Source: Euprymna scolopes
Taxonomy: Eukaryota; Mollusca; Cephalopoda; Sepiida; Sepiolidae
NCBI GenBank assembly: GCA_024364805.1
Contig: CM044497.1
Coordinates: 80,281,153 to 80,308,953 of the forward strand
Reading direction: 5' to 3'
Length of the DNA stretch: 27,801 nucleotides
A program made the position numbers and the translations under genes. Below are positions 1 through 9,989 of this stretch, piece after piece; positions within the stretch are counted from its first letter, which is position 1; each line of letters opens with the position of its first letter. The notes under the pieces are model-generated. The model did no database searches. It was not told the DNA's origin and was given only the letters and a program-made list of their open reading frames with translations.

Positions 1-172
1 TCCTTACCCCCTAAGGAACTCTAACTGCTTCCATTCCGACGAGAAAAACTCCTCCTTTTTTCCAGCCAGATGCCAAAGAGAGCGGACCTGTTTCCTCACT
101 CTCCCTCTCTGCTTACACCGGTATCAACGATTCCCACTTGGGAATAACTACCGGGCAAAGACAGACAAGTTT
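1..172. other. Sequence upstream of the recognisable LTR match
   Basis: Nothing coding is seen here. It lies directly left of the stretch that matches the 3' terminal repeat, so it may be the outer part of the same 5' long terminal repeat, whose true start would then be outside the window or unrecognisable. No matching copy exists at the other end of the element, so this cannot be decided from the window. Confidence 0.3.
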
Positions 173-333
173 TATCCGAGTTATATCTTTTGGGCATCTT
201 ACCCTGACTCGCTTCAATAAACCTTTTCCTTGTTAAGTTTTACGAAGTTGTTTGTTCGTTTATTCAGTAGCTTGTGTTGACTTATTTATTTTATTAGGGA
301 GTGCCCGAAAAGCACTAACGCAACTCCCTAAAA
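173..333 (+). repeat. 5' long terminal repeat (visible part) of the first Ty3/gypsy element
   Basis: This stretch is repeated at 3748-3907 in the same orientation, with about ten mismatches in about 160 bases by eye. It contains an AATAAA motif near 216 and ends in CTCCCTAAA. The next bases begin TGGTGAGCCGATG, a TGG start in the position expected for a tRNA primer-binding site just after an LTR. The two repeats bracket gag and pol parts, which supports LTR identity. The divergence suggests an old insertion, but no calibrated rate is available here. Confidence 0.8.
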
Positions 334-1118
334 TGGTGAGCCGATGTGTACACAAGTTTACTGAATGGCGAGCCTGACTTCTTCCCCGTTTAAGCAAGGA
401 AAAGGCGGCGAACAGAAATTCCTGTGAAATACTTTTCTCACGAAAAGTAATACTATGCTGACAAACTCTGAGAAGGATATATATATGAAAAAAAATTCGT
501 CACGGAAACATTTTTTTTTTGTCATTGTATAAAAAAAAAACGAAAAAAGAAGACATTATTTCCTAGGAAAAAGAATGCGAGAGACACGGATAGCAGTTCA
601 TCGTAAATGACTTGAAAACAAAAAAAAAACAAAGTGACTAAAAGTTTTTTTTTCCCTCTTCTTGGGGAAAACGACACCAGAACACAAACAGGAGACAAGT
701 AATTCAAGGGGCAGTTTATTCTGCGAAACAAAAGAGAGAACTTTTACTAAAAAAAACAAAAAAAAAAACTTGCTTTCACATATCGGCTAAAACGTAAGTA
801 CCCGTTTAAAGAATTCATTTACCTCGAGGTTATAGGTTACACACACAGGCACACACACAAAAAACAACACCCACACACACATATTGTACATTTTTTTTTT
901 ACCACTGCTCTTTTGAATCATTTTTATAATTCACTTTCTTGTAAAATTCTTCTTTTTTTTCTCTTTTTAGCCTGTTAAATATTTTTCTTATTTTTGCCTC
1001 TGTCTAAATATTTTCCCTGAATATTTCCTCTTTTCCTCATGTTGTCCTTTGATAATGTCCTTCTAGTATTCAGATAGTTTATTTAATTATTTTTTTTTTT
1101 GTCTATTTTCCTCTTAAA
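334..1118 (+). other. Leader region of the first Ty3/gypsy element
   Basis: No gene is seen. It begins with the TGG expected of a primer-binding site and becomes rich in A and T homopolymers between about 490 and 780. A CA-rich run lies at about 838-880. The length is long for a 5' leader, so a later AT-rich expansion or insertion inside the element is possible. Confidence 0.5.
838..880. repeat. CA-rich simple repeat
   Basis: An interrupted run of CA dinucleotides with short A tracts, inside the leader of the first Ty3/gypsy element. It is an ordinary microsatellite-like tract. Confidence 0.7.
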
Positions 1119-1862
1119 ATGACAACATTGCCTGCCTTTGCCGATGACGTTCGAGTTTGGTTTGCCCAACTCGAATCATATTTTGCTGCGAACAACGTTT
1201 CGGAGCAAACACAATTACATATTTTATTTAGTGCTTTCCCCACGTCTTTGACTCCTGTTGTCAAGGTCTTAATAACTGACACCCCTCTTAACGCTACATA
1301 TGACAGCATAAAGTGGGACATCAGTCTCGGTGGAAAAACGTTTTGAAACGTTGGTCCATGATGAACATTTAGAGACCGCAGGCCAACAGAGTTACTCCGC
1401 AGAATGAGGAAGCTGGCAGAAGATGTCCCCCCTGACAATACCCTAATTAAGCAGCTTTTCTTTTCAAGGCTGCCGGCACAAGTAAAGGCAATACTAGCGC
1501 CTATGATGGAGAAGCATTCTGTCGACGTAGTAGCAGCATCGGCGGATAAAGTAATGGACTATGTGAGAGGGCCTACCACCGCGGCGATCACTCAGCAACA
1601 GGCTGAAGTACCCGCAGGCCCTGCAGCGGATAGAAATTTAACTCAAGAAGCAACATCGGTGCCTATACTTACAGCTATCAAACTCCTCATCAGAGAGGTA
1701 AGTAAGCTGAGCATAGGCAGGTCATATTCGCCCCAACGCTCACCTTCCCCACACCACCGTCGCCGTTCAAACATGCCAGGACTATGTTTTTACCATAGTC
1801 GTTATGGCGCTGAGGCACGAAAATTCAAAATGCCCTGTTCTTTTCCGAACCAGGGAAACTAG
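1119..1862 (+). pseudogene. gag-like part of the CsRn1-like element (fossil)
   Basis: The translated pieces resemble the capsid region of CsRn1-type Gag: an early ADDVRVWFAQLESYFAANN stretch, a later LPAQVKAILAP stretch, and near the end a Cys/His-rich segment (CFYHSRYG, then PCSF) like the unusual CHCC finger of this group. This would be the structural protein of the particle. The region is broken and is read here only as a relic. It lies between the leader and the protease part, as expected for this family. Confidence 0.75.
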
Positions 1863-1924
1863 ATAGTGGAAAGACGAATACGGCAAGCTTTCCACAAAAT
1901 TCTAACAACCGTGCCTATTTCGTT

Positions 1925-3660
1925 ATGGACTCTCGATCCCAAGCATGTTGTTTGGTTGATACGGGTGCAGCTTGCAGTATCTGGCCACTGAAACTCATTA
2001 AAGAGAAGCCACCAGTGTCGCTTATCACACTGCAAGTGGTAAATTCTTCTCCCATTTCCACGTACGGTCAAATTTCACGTTCTCTGGACTTGGAATTACG
2101 GAGAGACTTTACGTGGGTTTTTACCATAGCGGATTTACCTTACCCCATCCTAGGCACGGACTTCCTGCATCATTTTAATTTAATGGTAGACATGCGCAGA
2201 CGCCGGCTGATAGACGCTAGTACGGGACTTTCCGTCCCTGGAATAATGCCAAATGTCCCATCTTTCAGCCCGGTATTTTTCATTGCCACTTCAAATGATC
2301 CTTACCACGAGTTGCTACACTCCTACCCGGAATTAACAAACCTAAATTTTGTGGTGAGCAAACCCACGCACACCACAAAACACCACATTGAGACCACAGG
2401 TGCTCCTGTGTTCTCACGCCCACATCGCCTCCCTGCTGATAAACTTAAAGCAGCGAAGGCTGAATTCTGGCATATGCTACAGTTGGGAATAATATGCCCC
2501 TCGTCCAGTCCATGGGCTTCCCCTTTGCATATGGTCCCAAAACGTGACGGAGATTGGCGTCCAAATGGGGACTACCAATGACTCAATGCCATGACGGTAC
2601 CTGATCGTTACCCAATCCCACATATACAGGATTTTGCTTCCTCGTTGCATGGTTGTAAGACCTTTTCCAGACCTAGTTAAGGCAACCATCAAATCCCAGT
2701 AAATCCGGCAGACATACCAAAGACGGCAGTAATTACTCCATTCGGGGCGTTTGAATTTTTAACTGTGCCTTTCGGTTTACGTAATGCCGTTAGTACTTTT
2801 CAGCGCTTCATGGATGAAGTAGTGCGTGATTTGAACTTCGTCTATAACTATATAAACGACATTCTTGTGGCAAGACCTGAGGAACATGTCACCCACCTCC
2901 GCCTACTGTTCAACGGTTTCAGCAATACCAGGTGAGGATTAACCCTGGTAAATGCATTTTTGGTGCTTCGTCACTAGTTTTCCTGGGCCACATTATCAGC
3001 CCAGACGGTATATCTCTGTTACCGGAAAAGGTGAAGGCTCTGCAAGACCTTCAACCTCCTACTTCACTTCACCAACTAAGGCACTTCCTCGGTCTGTTGA
3101 ACTACTACAGACGCTTTATCCCACACTGTGCAGATCTTCTAGCTCCTCTTTCCGACCTGTTACGTAACAGGAAGAAGAAAAATGAGCAAATCTCATTTAA
3201 TGAGGTCCAGCTCAAAGGTTTCAATGAAGTGAAAACAAAACTAGTGACAACATCTCTACTTGCACATCCTGTACCCGATGTCCAGTTTTCACTGGTTGTT
3301 GACGCATCAGGCACAGCTGTAGGTACAGTGTTGCAACAGCAGCACCAACAACAGTTACAACCTCTCGCATACTTTTCGCAACAACTGAAACCAGCAGAAC
3401 AACGTTACAGCATGTTTGGCCATGAACTGCTGGCAATGTACCTCGCAGTGAAACACTTCCAACATTCACTCGAGGGTCGTCAATTTGTGATCTACACTGA
3501 TCACCATCCGCTTACATATGCACTTAGTTTTAAGCTGGACAAATATTCTCCCCGCGAAACACGCCACTTGGATTTTCTTTCACAATTTACCAGCGATATC
3601 CGACATATCTCGGGTGAGCAGAACGCAGCGGCAGATGCCTTGTTTTGCCTTCCCATTAAT
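1925..3660 (+). pseudogene. pol part of the CsRn1-like element: protease, RT, RNase H (fossil)
   Basis: The first part holds the aspartic protease signature VDTGAACS and, further on, ILGTDFL. The reverse transcriptase part starts with the HHIETTGAPVFSRPHRLP type of sequence and continues through a palm region to FLGLLNYYRRFIP. RNase H follows, recognisable by VVDASGTAVGTVLQQ, a GHELLAMYLAVKHF helix, YTDHHPLTYAL and a terminal AADAL. These enzymes copy the element RNA into DNA. The order is that of Ty3/gypsy pol. The region carries several breaks and is treated as a relic. Confidence 0.85.
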
Positions 3661-3747
3661 TCTCTGTTCTACCATCGGATATCGATTTACAGCAGATGGT
3701 CTTAGACTAGCCTGGATCCATCGTCACCTGAATTTGCAACTTGCAAA

Positions 3748-3907
3748 TATCCGAGTTATATCTTTTTGGCATCTTACCCTGACTTGCTTCAATGAACCTT
3801 TTCCTTGTTAAGTTTTACAAAGTTGTTTGTTCGTTTATTCAGTAGTTTGTGTTGAATTATTTATTTTATTAAGGAGTGCCCAAAAAGCACTAGCTCAACT
3901 CCCTAAA
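3748..3907 (+). repeat. 3' long terminal repeat-like end of the first Ty3/gypsy element
   Basis: Direct repeat of 173-333, ending in the same CTCCCTAAA. The two copies differ at roughly ten positions, several of them C/T or G/A changes. Target-site duplications cannot be tested because the outer left end is not visible. Confidence 0.8.
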
Positions 3908-4274
3908 AATATCTCAACAACAATAAATAATGGAGAAATTACCAAATTTCTTGAAATATAAAAAAGGAAAAACACATTTCAGCATTTTAAATTCTTATAA
4001 CTTTTGAACTACTCATGGTATTTGCAAAATTTGAACAGTTTGAAACTTGTTTTACAAAGTTCTTTTCATCAAAATTAACAACAACTAAAATGAAAAACAT
4101 AAACTAACATTTCACTTTTGCCTATTGATAGTTAATTCAACCAATTGAATAGTTATGTTTATTACATGTAATCCAAATTACATGTATAAAAACTGTTTCA
4201 AATATTTTAACTTAATCGATTCAAGTGAAGATAAAGATTTAAGGGTCAAGTTGCAGCTTTTAAAGCACAATGAT
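3908..4274. other. AT-rich sequence, no gene seen
   Basis: Short open frames occur by chance in AT-rich DNA. No domain, splice pair or repeat relation was recognised. It is probably intronic or decayed repeat sequence. Confidence 0.5.
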
Positions 4275-4365
4275 TGGAATATTGTTGAGGCCAGTTGCTT
4301 TGTTAGAATCGAGATTCTTGATGAGTCTGGCAACCTCTCAAACAGATATATGGATGTCACAGAGC
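4275..4365 (-). mobile_element. Small LINE fragment (pre-RT region)
   Basis: Read on the minus strand it gives EVARLIKNLDSNKATGLNNIP, closely matching EVAKLIKNLDSSKATGPDGIP in the large LINE between 19480 and 19560, also on the minus strand. The DNA is likewise similar, for example the shared GGCCAGTTGCTTT. It is a fragment of about 90 bases with a stop just upstream of the matched peptide (SV*EVA) and no flanking LINE sequence recognised. The forward open frame overlapping it (4155-4373) is therefore not a gene. Confidence 0.75.
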
Positions 4366-4882
4366 ATGAATAAGGCTTTCAAACACACACTCAGGTATAT
4401 ATAATTTGAGAGAGTGCAAATGACATTTGTTTGCAATGTTACTGCATAGGAAAAATAACCTGACACTAATTTGATTTTTTTTTTTAAATATTTATTCATC
4501 AAATTTGAGTCAATTTGTTTTCATGACCTGTTCTGGCGATTTTACTCAAGAAATATGCTTTTGGTTTTGATAATTTTTTAGATGGCTTCAGAACTAGCCA
4601 CATGCCTTAATCGTTGTCTTGACCCTGTAGTTTGTCTTTTGTGTTGCAATTTGGTAGTTCATTCCATTGTGCCTGATACAGTTGAAGGAAGTCCGGAGAG
4701 TAGGTAGACTAGATGTTGCATGAAATCTTATTTGTCCTTCCAACAGAGATTGCAAGGAAACTATTCTTCCACAAATATGGAGGTTCAAAATTGTCTATAA
4801 TCAGTTAATTTGCTAAAAAATGATAAGACTGACAATGAAATTAGATATAAATATTCATAAAATTTACACAGTAAAATTGTGT

Positions 4883-4884
<2 letters not shown>
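4366..4884. other. Non-coding sequence upstream of the carrier exon
   Basis: Contains a T tract near 4477-4485 and an open stretch after 4581 that follows a pyrimidine-rich TTTTTTAG. That stretch matches no family I recognise and has no donor site that stands out. It is probably intron of the carrier gene, possibly with an unrecognised old repeat at 4590-4790. Confidence 0.4.

Positions 4885-4931
<47 letters not shown>
4885..4931. repeat. TA microsatellite
   Basis: A pure run of about 23 TA units. It lies some 40 bases upstream of the splice acceptor of the carrier exon, so length variation could in principle affect spacing to the branch point. That last point is inference. Confidence 0.95.
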
Positions 4932-4934
<3 letters not shown>

Positions 4935-4956
4935 ATTATTAAAAAAAAACAACTTC

Positions 4957-4972
4957 TTTTTTAATTGATCAG
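4957..4972 (+). other. Splice acceptor of the carrier exon
   Basis: A pyrimidine-rich tract (CTTCTTTTTT) followed by AATTGATCAG precedes the first exon base. AG lies at 4971-4972. The placement is supported by the reading frame, which begins exactly where the family's conserved PxDxxK motif would have ended in the previous exon. Confidence 0.75.
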
Positions 4973-5068
4973 GTGCGAATGCAAGCCCGTTCAACTGTTG
5001 GTCGGACGTCAATGTTCAAATCTTTCATCCAAATTTATAAAAATGAAGGAATACCTGGACTTTGGAGA
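4973..5068 (+). CDS. SLC25A14/SLC25A30-like: Exon of a mitochondrial carrier protein (SLC25 family)
   Basis: The exon is 96 bases, 32 codons, with both boundaries at phase 0. It encodes a peptide that starts VRMQ, continues with SMFKSFIQIY and ends with EGIPGLWR. This is the stretch after the first half of the mitochondrial carrier signature (PxDxxK, then RxQ) through the matrix helix to EGxxGLWRG, where the G would open the next exon. Carriers of this family sit in the inner mitochondrial membrane as six helices in three repeats and move small metabolites or protons. The SMxxSFIxIYxxEGxxGLWRG wording resembles the second repeat of the UCP-like carriers SLC25A14 (BMCP1) and SLC25A30 (KMCP1) as I remember them. 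A related carrier such as another UCP-type or dicarboxylate carrier remains possible. There is no stop, and the reading frame is intact. Neighbouring exons were not found in the window, so introns on both sides would be long. Confidence 0.8.
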
Positions 5069-5074
5069 GTAAGT
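5069..5074 (+). other. Splice donor of the carrier exon
   Basis: GTAAGT, a perfect match to the common metazoan donor, directly after the codon for the arginine in GLWR. Confidence 0.8.
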
Positions 5075-5169
5075 ATTTTTGTTATCAATTATAACTTTGG
5101 GTGGAATTGTGTCTGAGACAGGAATATTCTCATTATGCAGGCAAAATGAACACCCACATATCCAAGACA

Positions 5170-5850
5170 ATGGCTGAATCCTTAAAAAATTACCTTCAGT
5201 CTGTAGTGAAATAGGAACGTAAATGAATGATAACATTTAATGCTACTAAGACAAAGCTGCTTTTCTTTAACAATTATAAGAAATAAATACATAGAATATA
5301 TGCTATCATGCTAGAAAACTTCTCACACCAGTCAGTATTCTATATCTCTATAAAATCACCATTCACCGCTGCATGCGGCATTGTTGTCACATCTGAGTCG
5401 GTGCACCAATCACTTAAACAAAGTCCAAGACCCTTTTATCTAATAGATCACACACTATCTATGAAGATCCAGACTCTGTCCCATAGCTACAATATTGCTT
5501 CCCTGTTCTTATTTTACAAGTACATTAATGGAATATGTTCGGATGAACTTGCGAACATAAATACTTCCTACCAAACCAACAATCAGCAAAATCCCATCCT
5601 CCACTTGTCTCCAGATTCTAGAAGGCATTCTATTCAATTTCTTTTTTTTTATACTGCTAGCTTTTGTAATTCCCTCCCTGTTTTCATGGCTATATCAACA
5701 TATAGAAATTTAGATGTAATTTGAACAAACATCTCGCTATGCAACACAGCTTAGGATGCCCCTGTCCGGTTGGCTCCAAAATCACAGTAGCCCCTCATAC
5801 TTCAGTGGGAGTTTGTGCCTTGTTTGGTGGGAATTAAAGTGTAAAAGAAA
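5170..5850 (+). mobile_element. LINE 3' fragment, same family as the large minus-strand LINE
   Basis: The forward strand translates as LQSVVK, then MITFNATKTKLLFFNNYK. This corresponds to DLEGVVQW...MVTFNASKTKLLFLHH in the large LINE just after its RT domain. Further on, SLFLFYKYINGICSDELA and a terminal ASFCNSLP correspond to its SLFYRYFHGRCSSEL and RLWNSVP region. Two in-frame stops precede MITFN and others follow, so the copy is dead. It begins about 100 bases after the carrier exon, in the same orientation. Confidence 0.75.
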
Positions 5851-6504
5851 ATTAAAATGTCCTTTAAAATTTTCAAATCAAAAGAGGAAATAAGATCCAT
5901 ATTATTTTTAATGTTTCTCTTCAGATTATTATTATCCTCAAACTTAAAATTTATACATTTCAACTTCATTTTATTCTTTATTTATCTACAATTTTTTCCT
6001 TCTATTCTATTGTTGCTGTTCAGTTGTGAATATTTTTTACTTAAATCTGATAAGTGTAAAATTTAATTTTAAACTCATGCATTTTTTTTTTTTTTTTTGC
6101 AAATAAAAAAAATTACATAACTGGTATTTTGAATCGCATGTTTTTGTTTTCTTTACATGAAAGAAAAAGAAATTGTTTGATTTCTGTTGAACTTGAATTA
6201 AATCTTTACTTTCCTGTCAGGAATTATCAAAAAATTTCTAAAATCTGTTTTTTTTTTGTTTTTGTTTTTTTTGTAATTTTTATAATGCCTTTACTTTTGA
6301 ACAGACAATATGATTAGGAAGACTTTGATCTTTGATATGATGCTGTCATTTAATATGATGCTGTCATTTCTTCTGAGACTAGTATTCTCTCCAAACAAAT
6401 TATTTAAGTTAAAAGCAAACATTTTGGAAGAAACCTTTATTTAGAAATAACACACATGGAAAAAAGTTGTCTGTTATGAAAATGATGCGATAATGAAATA
6501 AGGG
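5851..6504. other. AT-rich sequence, no gene seen
   Basis: Several T tracts (for example 6080-6100 and 6249-6270) give short Phe/Leu-rich open frames on the plus strand that look like chance. A small tandem pair of an 18-base unit (ATATGATGCTGTCATTTA) lies at 6335-6370. Confidence 0.55.
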
Positions 6505-6690
6505 TGCTTTTTGAGAATTTGTCATTGTGCTGAGGTAGATAACTCCATTTTACTAAGCAATTTGTTCATATTTTCACATAAGAATTGGGGACACTAAAAT
6601 CAACGCAACTTAAACGAATTGTAAGAAAAAGTAAGATGCAACTATTTTTTTTTTAAAACAAAAATTGAAAACATTACAAAAGAAAATAAA
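6505..6690 (+). repeat. Dispersed repeat, copy 1
   Basis: Matches the reverse complement of about 13497-13690. Shared landmarks in the same order are TTGAGAATT..TCATTG.GC, ATTTGTTCAT..TT.CA.A, GCAACTT, and an exact 19-base GAAAACATTACAAAAGAAA. The family is not recognised. No open frame is shared, so it is probably a non-autonomous element. Confidence 0.65.
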
Positions 6691-7669
6691 TTTTTATTTA
6701 AGAAAACTGCAATGCAACTTTTTTCAACGACTTTTTTAAAATTAAAAATGTGTTATGTGTTAGTCTAACGGTTAGAAAGGTGCAACAAATAAAAAGAAAG
6801 TCTAACAAAACACAAAAACATTTATTTTTACATGGAAAAACATACAAATACAAGAAAATATACTTTACACTATTGTTACATTTTCATTCAGAAATCTGTA
6901 TAAATATGGGTACCAGCGGAAATGCAACACTCTATTCTATTGAAAACCTATGGGGAAAAATCTCTGTGATACCAAGCTGTGTATGAGCTAATGATCCTTA
7001 TATTCCTTGAGTGGTGATTGGAAGTATTAGTGACTGGTTAGTAAGAAGCATACATATCAACAGCAGAGGAAAATGAAAGAACACAAATCCAAAGTCAAAA
7101 TTATATTTTTATTTTGTTTTTATAAAAAAAATTAACAAACTAACAAAGAAGAAAAGAAATAAAGAGAAATGAGTCACTCAAAGTTATAGGATGCAATGTC
7201 GAGACACAAGGTTCTCATGGCTGCGAAAAGAAATACGAGTCGCCATGTGAGCTAATGTGTGTCACCTTTAAAATCATTCAAAGTTCAAATTATAATTTGA
7301 GAAGAAAAGAATAGTCTAACAAATTTTTCAAACAACTGATAAAAGTATCGTGATTAAACCAAGAATAAAGATAATTTCTTCACAAACCTATTTTCCCTCA
7401 AGATAGATGAAATCCTCAGATGTTTGATTCTGACATACATAACTTCCTTGAATGTGTTGGATGCACTGTGCTCGAGCAATATGGTCTTATGCCTTCCTTG
7501 GATATGTCAGATTCACGATGTTCGAATATATTGAATCCACTGTTTTTGATGGATAATCTTATGTTGCATTCTGCCCTCATGGAGAGGCACGCACACCACG
7601 ACGAATGTGTATCTGTATTCCATCCTTATCATTCTGAAATAAGATAGTTTCTGATTTTGAGTTAGTGTC
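6691..7669. other. No gene seen; contains a diverged 50-bp duplication
   Basis: AT-rich to about 7400. The region 7420-7647 is open on the plus strand but resembles no family I know. Part of it is two diverged 50-base tandem copies starting with CTTCCTTG at 7443 and 7493, so I do not call it a gene. Confidence 0.5.
7443..7542. repeat. Diverged 50-bp tandem duplication
   Basis: Two adjacent units both begin CTTCCTTG and share a GAT.CAC.GTG.TCGA pattern at the same offsets. There are many mismatches. It may be part of an unrecognised old element. Confidence 0.4.
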
Positions 7670-8277
7670 TACTCTCCATAAAAGCCAAGTACGTCCAAGG
7701 ATGGAATACTGTTGCCACATCTGGACAGGAGCTGCTAGAAGCAGCTTATCCTGCCTTGACAAAAATAGTTCAAAATAGATTTCGTAGCCTAGTGGGTAAT
7801 GCTCTTTTCTCTCTCCTGCAACCTCTCTCTCACAGAAGAGACTTGCAAGACTGTCTCTGCTTTATCATTATTTTCATGGCAAATGTTCATCTGAACACCA
7901 ATCTATGGTCTCTCATCACCAAACTTTCATGAAAAACACCCGTCTAGCTGAAACCACTGTCATAATTTCCTCCACTATTTATCTGTGCCTAAACCAAAAC
8001 GTAGATTCCATGAACAAAGCTTCTTTCTTAGGACTGCACGCCTGTGGAACTCTCTTCTATTTTCCTGCTTTCCAACTGACTGCAATATAATTGTCTTCAA
8101 GTCCAATGTTAACAAGTTCTTGATGAGTCGTCCCCTTAACTAATCTAATTTACCAAATTTCCACTACTAACGATTACTATGATATTGTCCCATTGACTAC
8201 TGTACACTCATTAACCTTTATCCTCGAGTGGCCTCCAGATCTTGATAAGTAGTGACTCTTTCGTAAAAAAAAAAAAA
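7670..8277 (+). mobile_element. 3' end of a LINE with A tail, same family as the large LINE
   Basis: The DNA closely follows the reverse complement of 17900-18480: GCCAAGTACGTCCAAGGATGG, then the Cys-Cys-His-Ile-Trp segment, FLRTARLWNSL, and a C-terminal VFKSNVNKFLMSRPLN with a stop near 8140. An untranslated tail ends in GTAAAA (8265-8277), as does the large LINE. This is the standard 5'-truncated insertion left by target-primed reverse transcription. It contains several stops in the coding part. The region between 7680 and 8090 that is partly open on other frames is explained by this element. Confidence 0.85.
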
Positions 8278-8399
8278 TCTCTTATAACAAAATGATTCGT
8301 TTCACATCATATTGAGACAATTAGAAAAGTCGGTTGCTTTTCTTTTGCTTCTCTTTCAAGAGTGATTTTATAAAAAATAAAAATTCCAATTTGTCGCAA
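8278..8399. other. Spacer between the LINE tail and the second Ty3/gypsy element
   Basis: AT-rich. I saw no match to the sequence after 11650 that would mark a terminal repeat. Confidence 0.4.
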
Positions 8400-8421
8400 C
8401 AAACCGAAAACGGCTCGTGAC

Positions 8422-9129
8422 ATGACCAAAGGTACAAAGCTTTGTGATTACTGTGGCACCACAGGCCATGGGCGAACCAGACAGGCACACATGCAGAAAT
8501 GCCCAGCATATAATTACACATGTACCAAATGTGGAATACTCCACTACTTTGAGGGTGTATGCCGACAGATACGTCAAAAGTCACCCTCCGCTGGAACAGC
8601 GCCGACCCTAGATGATGCCACTGCCATCTTTAACACCTTGTGCCCAATCACCAATATCCCTTCTGCGGTAATCGATGCCATAAATCTCAACCACCATATA
8701 TACAATGAGTTTTGCAATGGATGGGAGCGGCGGCCTTCTGACCCTCAGCCTTGCATTGACGTGACAGTTAGCGCAACCCCGTCTGATGCACATGCCCTCG
8801 GACTCCTGACACTGGAAACCATCCCTTCATGCACCACCTCCTTCAAAGCCTTGGCTAACACCAGCTGCGAGTCCTGCTTGGGCGGCACAACGCTTCTCTT
8901 GAAACTGGAAAAGAGACACATCTGCATCCATATGAAGATGACTACTGCCAATAATCGTGAGATTGACATCACAGGCGCCACGGTTCTAAGAATCTCTGGG
9001 ACATCCCCATCCGGAAAAGCCATGGAAACGAGACAGATCGTCTACTTCTTCAATTCAACGGACAAACTGTTCTTGTCGAAGGAAGCATGCGTTGCCCTTC
9101 AGCTTCCCCACGATTGGTGGGATATCTGA
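8422..9129 (+). pseudogene. Gag zinc knuckles and protease region of the second Ty3/gypsy element (fossil)
   Basis: The first 45 residues hold paired Cys/His motifs: CDYCGTTGHG..., then CPAY, then CTKCGILHYFEGVC. This is the nucleic-acid-binding end of Gag. The later part (from about residue 145) resembles the protease domain by its position and by the LGGTTLLLKL and VLRISG stretches. This relation is weaker than that of the zinc knuckles. Confidence 0.7.
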
Positions 9130-9389
9130 AACCAACAATTTGAATGTCGTCACAGACACGACACAGATGTGTAATTGTCCCCATCGTCAATAACCCTCCG
9201 CTTGCCCGACATAACTCCCATACCCACCTACAGAGGAAAACCGTGAGAAGCTGGAAAATGGCTCCTAGAGTACTAAAAGTCCAGCACCTTCAATGTTTGC
9301 GACCACCAACCACTACCGAAAATGGCTGGTCCCCCTATGCGCCTCATGGTTGACCCCAATGCTCAGCCTGTCGCCTGTCACCTGCCACA

Positions 9390-9890
9390 CACCCATACCC
9401 ATACCTATGCACTGGCAAGATGAGGTGAAAGCTAGCCTGAACCAGGACGTTTGTCTCGGGGTGATAGAGCCTGTTCCAATCGACTCACCGGTCACCTGGT
9501 GCCACAAAATGGTGATCTGCCCAAAGAAGTCCGGCCAGCAAACCTCAACAGACAGTTGACCTACAACCTTTTAACCATCACGCGACCAGAGAGACCCACC
9601 ATACCCAGTCACCCTTCCACCAAGCCAGGATCATACCTCCACACACTCGCAAAACAATATCCTCCGACGCTTGGAATAGCTATCATAGAGTTGCTATCCA
9701 CGAGGACAATCGCCACCTTACCACGTTCCTTATGCCTTGGGGTCGTTACCGCTACCGCATCGCACCGTAGGGCTACATCGCGTCTGGGGATGGCTACAGT
9801 CGTCGCTTTCGACCTGATCATCGCAGTGGACCACAAGCCCCTCCTGAAGATATTCACCGACCGCTCTCTCAACGAGATCCCAAACCCAAG
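9390..9890 (+). pseudogene. RT and RNase H stretches of the second Ty3/gypsy element (fossil)
   Basis: The recognisable stretches are PIPMHWQDEVKASLNQDVCLGVIEP and the neighbouring TWCHKMVICPKKSG (start of the RT fingers), and DLIIAVDHKPLLKIFTDRSL (end of RNase H). The order and orientation agree with the rest of pol. This is a relic only. Confidence 0.75.
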
Positions 9891-9989
9891 ACACTTTGGA
9901 TTTACGCGTCTGCTCCCAGGCAGCTATCCCCAATGTCAAAGTGATCAAATCAATCATGTGGGATGATCGTGTCACCAGATCCAGTGATG

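Larger units (their letters stand above)
173..3907 (+). mobile_element. Broken Ty3/gypsy retrotransposon, CsRn1-like
   Basis: Parts in order are: 5' terminal repeat, a ~785-base leader, a gag-like region (about 1119-1862), a protease region with a DTGA motif (near 1960), reverse transcriptase (about 2340-3110), RNase H (about 3270-3640) and a 3' terminal repeat. The RT wording (for example SSSPWASPLHMVPK and FLGLLNYYRRFIP) and the C-rich gag finger resemble the CsRn1 group of Metaviridae known from flukes, molluscs and other invertebrates. The element is a fossil with at least four breaks in its reading frames. About ten terminal-repeat mismatches in ~160 bases point to a fairly old copy. Confidence 0.85.

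Noticed and set aside
522-731. Minus-strand Phe-rich frame
   Set aside because: Encoded by A and T homopolymers in the leader of the first Ty3/gypsy element.
4155-4373. Plus-strand open frame of 72 codons as a small gene
   Set aside because: Its second half is the antisense of a LINE fragment (4275-4365).
4581-4711. Possible exon starting ATGGCTTCAGAACTAGCC after a pyrimidine tract
   Set aside because: No recognised protein similarity and no convincing donor site; probably old repeat or intron.
5857-6317. Phe/Leu-rich open frames as membrane proteins
   Set aside because: Caused by T-rich low-complexity DNA; no splice signals or conserved pattern.
7420-7647. 75-codon plus-strand frame
   Set aside because: Partly a diverged 50-bp tandem duplication; no recognised family.
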